This document shows positions 39,846 to 39,987 of a DNA stretch of 39,987 nucleotides, piece by piece. The notes beneath the pieces were generated by a model. The model was not told the origin of the DNA. It made no database searches and was given only the letters and a program-made list of their open reading frames with translations. Position 1 is the first letter of the stretch, and the number at the start of each line of letters is the position of its first letter. A program made the translations under genes and the position numbers. The DNA comes from an uncultured Lachnospiraceae bacterium (GTDB taxonomy: Bacteria > Bacillota > Clostridia > Lachnospirales > Lachnospiraceae), in NCBI GenBank assembly GCA_910585205.1, contig CAJUCC010000031.1, positions 1-39,987 of the forward strand. The letters run 5' to 3'.

Positions 39846-39898
39846 GGCAGCTACTCATAAAACAGTATCAACCAACAAATTGAAATAGGGTAGCTGCC
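39846..39898. repeat. 9-bp perfect inverted repeat downstream of citrate synthase
   Basis: GGCAGCTAC (39846-39854) and GTAGCTGCC (39890-39898) are perfect inverted repeats separated by 35 bases, extendable by two more pairs with one G-T. It has no T-run, so it is not a terminator by itself. Confidence 0.55.
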
Positions 39899-39911
39899 AT
39901 ACAGGGTGCAG

Positions 39912-39954
39912 AAAAGGGCGAGTAGGAAATAAAGCGTTTCTTGCCCGCTTTTTT
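39912..39954 (+). terminator. Probable terminator of citrate synthase
   Basis: GGGCGAG (39916-39922) pairs with CTTGCCC (39940-39946), then GCTTTTTT follows. An overlapping alternative stem, AAAGCG with CGCTTT, uses the same T-run. Confidence 0.55.
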
Positions 39955-39987
39955 CATGCTTCTTGTTACGCAATAGGTGCTGAAAAA

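Overview
The window looks like chromosomal DNA of an anaerobic, spore-forming, low-to-mid GC Clostridia member, most likely Lachnospiraceae. The reasons are a SpoVAF-type GerA protein behind a sigma-G-like promoter, a SpoIID-domain protein, an [FeFe] hydrogenase, the oxygen-sensitive ribonucleotide reductase pair NrdD/NrdG, ATP-type PEP carboxykinase, a DUF1292 protein and purine-rich AGGAGG ribosome binding sites. Almost everything is on the minus strand; only the DUF1292 gene and citrate synthase are on the plus strand. I saw no tRNA, rRNA, CRISPR array, prophage or complete insertion sequence.

Layout from left to right. 1-4.4 kb: a ROK regulator, a cysteine/asparagine repeat protein behind a sigma-K-like promoter, a DUF5662 protein, and a GlgX-like GH13 protein whose catalytic signature residues are largely lost. 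4.5-12.3 kb: a DUF1292 gene converging on the set feoA-feoB-[FeFe] hydrogenase-gltX-UvrD-like helicase, with a dyad-rich segment in front of feoA. 12.3-17 kb: SpoVAF, a chromate-transporter pair, and an envelope-stress module made of an ECF sigma factor, an RsgI-like anti-sigma with a Gly/His tail and a secreted Cys/His peptide. 16.8-20.3 kb: a dNTP-supply set (56-residue membrane protein, nrdD, nrdG, dut). 20.4-24.6 kb: a tightly overlapping salvage/nucleic-acid operon (PNP, cdd, MBL-fold hydrolase, membrane-anchored MutS-like ATPase, rnhA). 24.8-27.2 kb: M18 aminopeptidase then queA. 27.4-33.2 kb: a SpoIID-domain protein, a YihY/BrkB membrane protein and an unrecognised 897-residue exported protein with an internal duplication. 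33.3-33.5 kb: a free-standing structured RNA, probably 6S RNA. 33.8-39.8 kb: pckA, deoC plus an aminopeptidase P, and citrate synthase.

Functionally the window mixes central and anaerobic metabolism (pckA, gltA, hydrogenase, iron uptake), nucleotide metabolism (nrdDG, dut, cdd, PNP, deoC), sporulation or envelope functions, and housekeeping (gltX, queA). Convincing promoters were found by eye in front of pckA, the 6S-like RNA, the M18 operon, the PNP operon, the nrd operon and deoC.

The best candidates for something undescribed are: the ECF sigma / His-tailed anti-sigma / periodic-Cys peptide module; the GlgX pseudoenzyme; the Cys-rich repeat protein with a late-sporulation promoter; a hairpin element found twice with a compensatory base change, once as a possible attenuator next to the spoIID ribosome binding site; and the 897-residue duplicated exported protein. 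No search or folding program was run; family calls rest on motif recognition.
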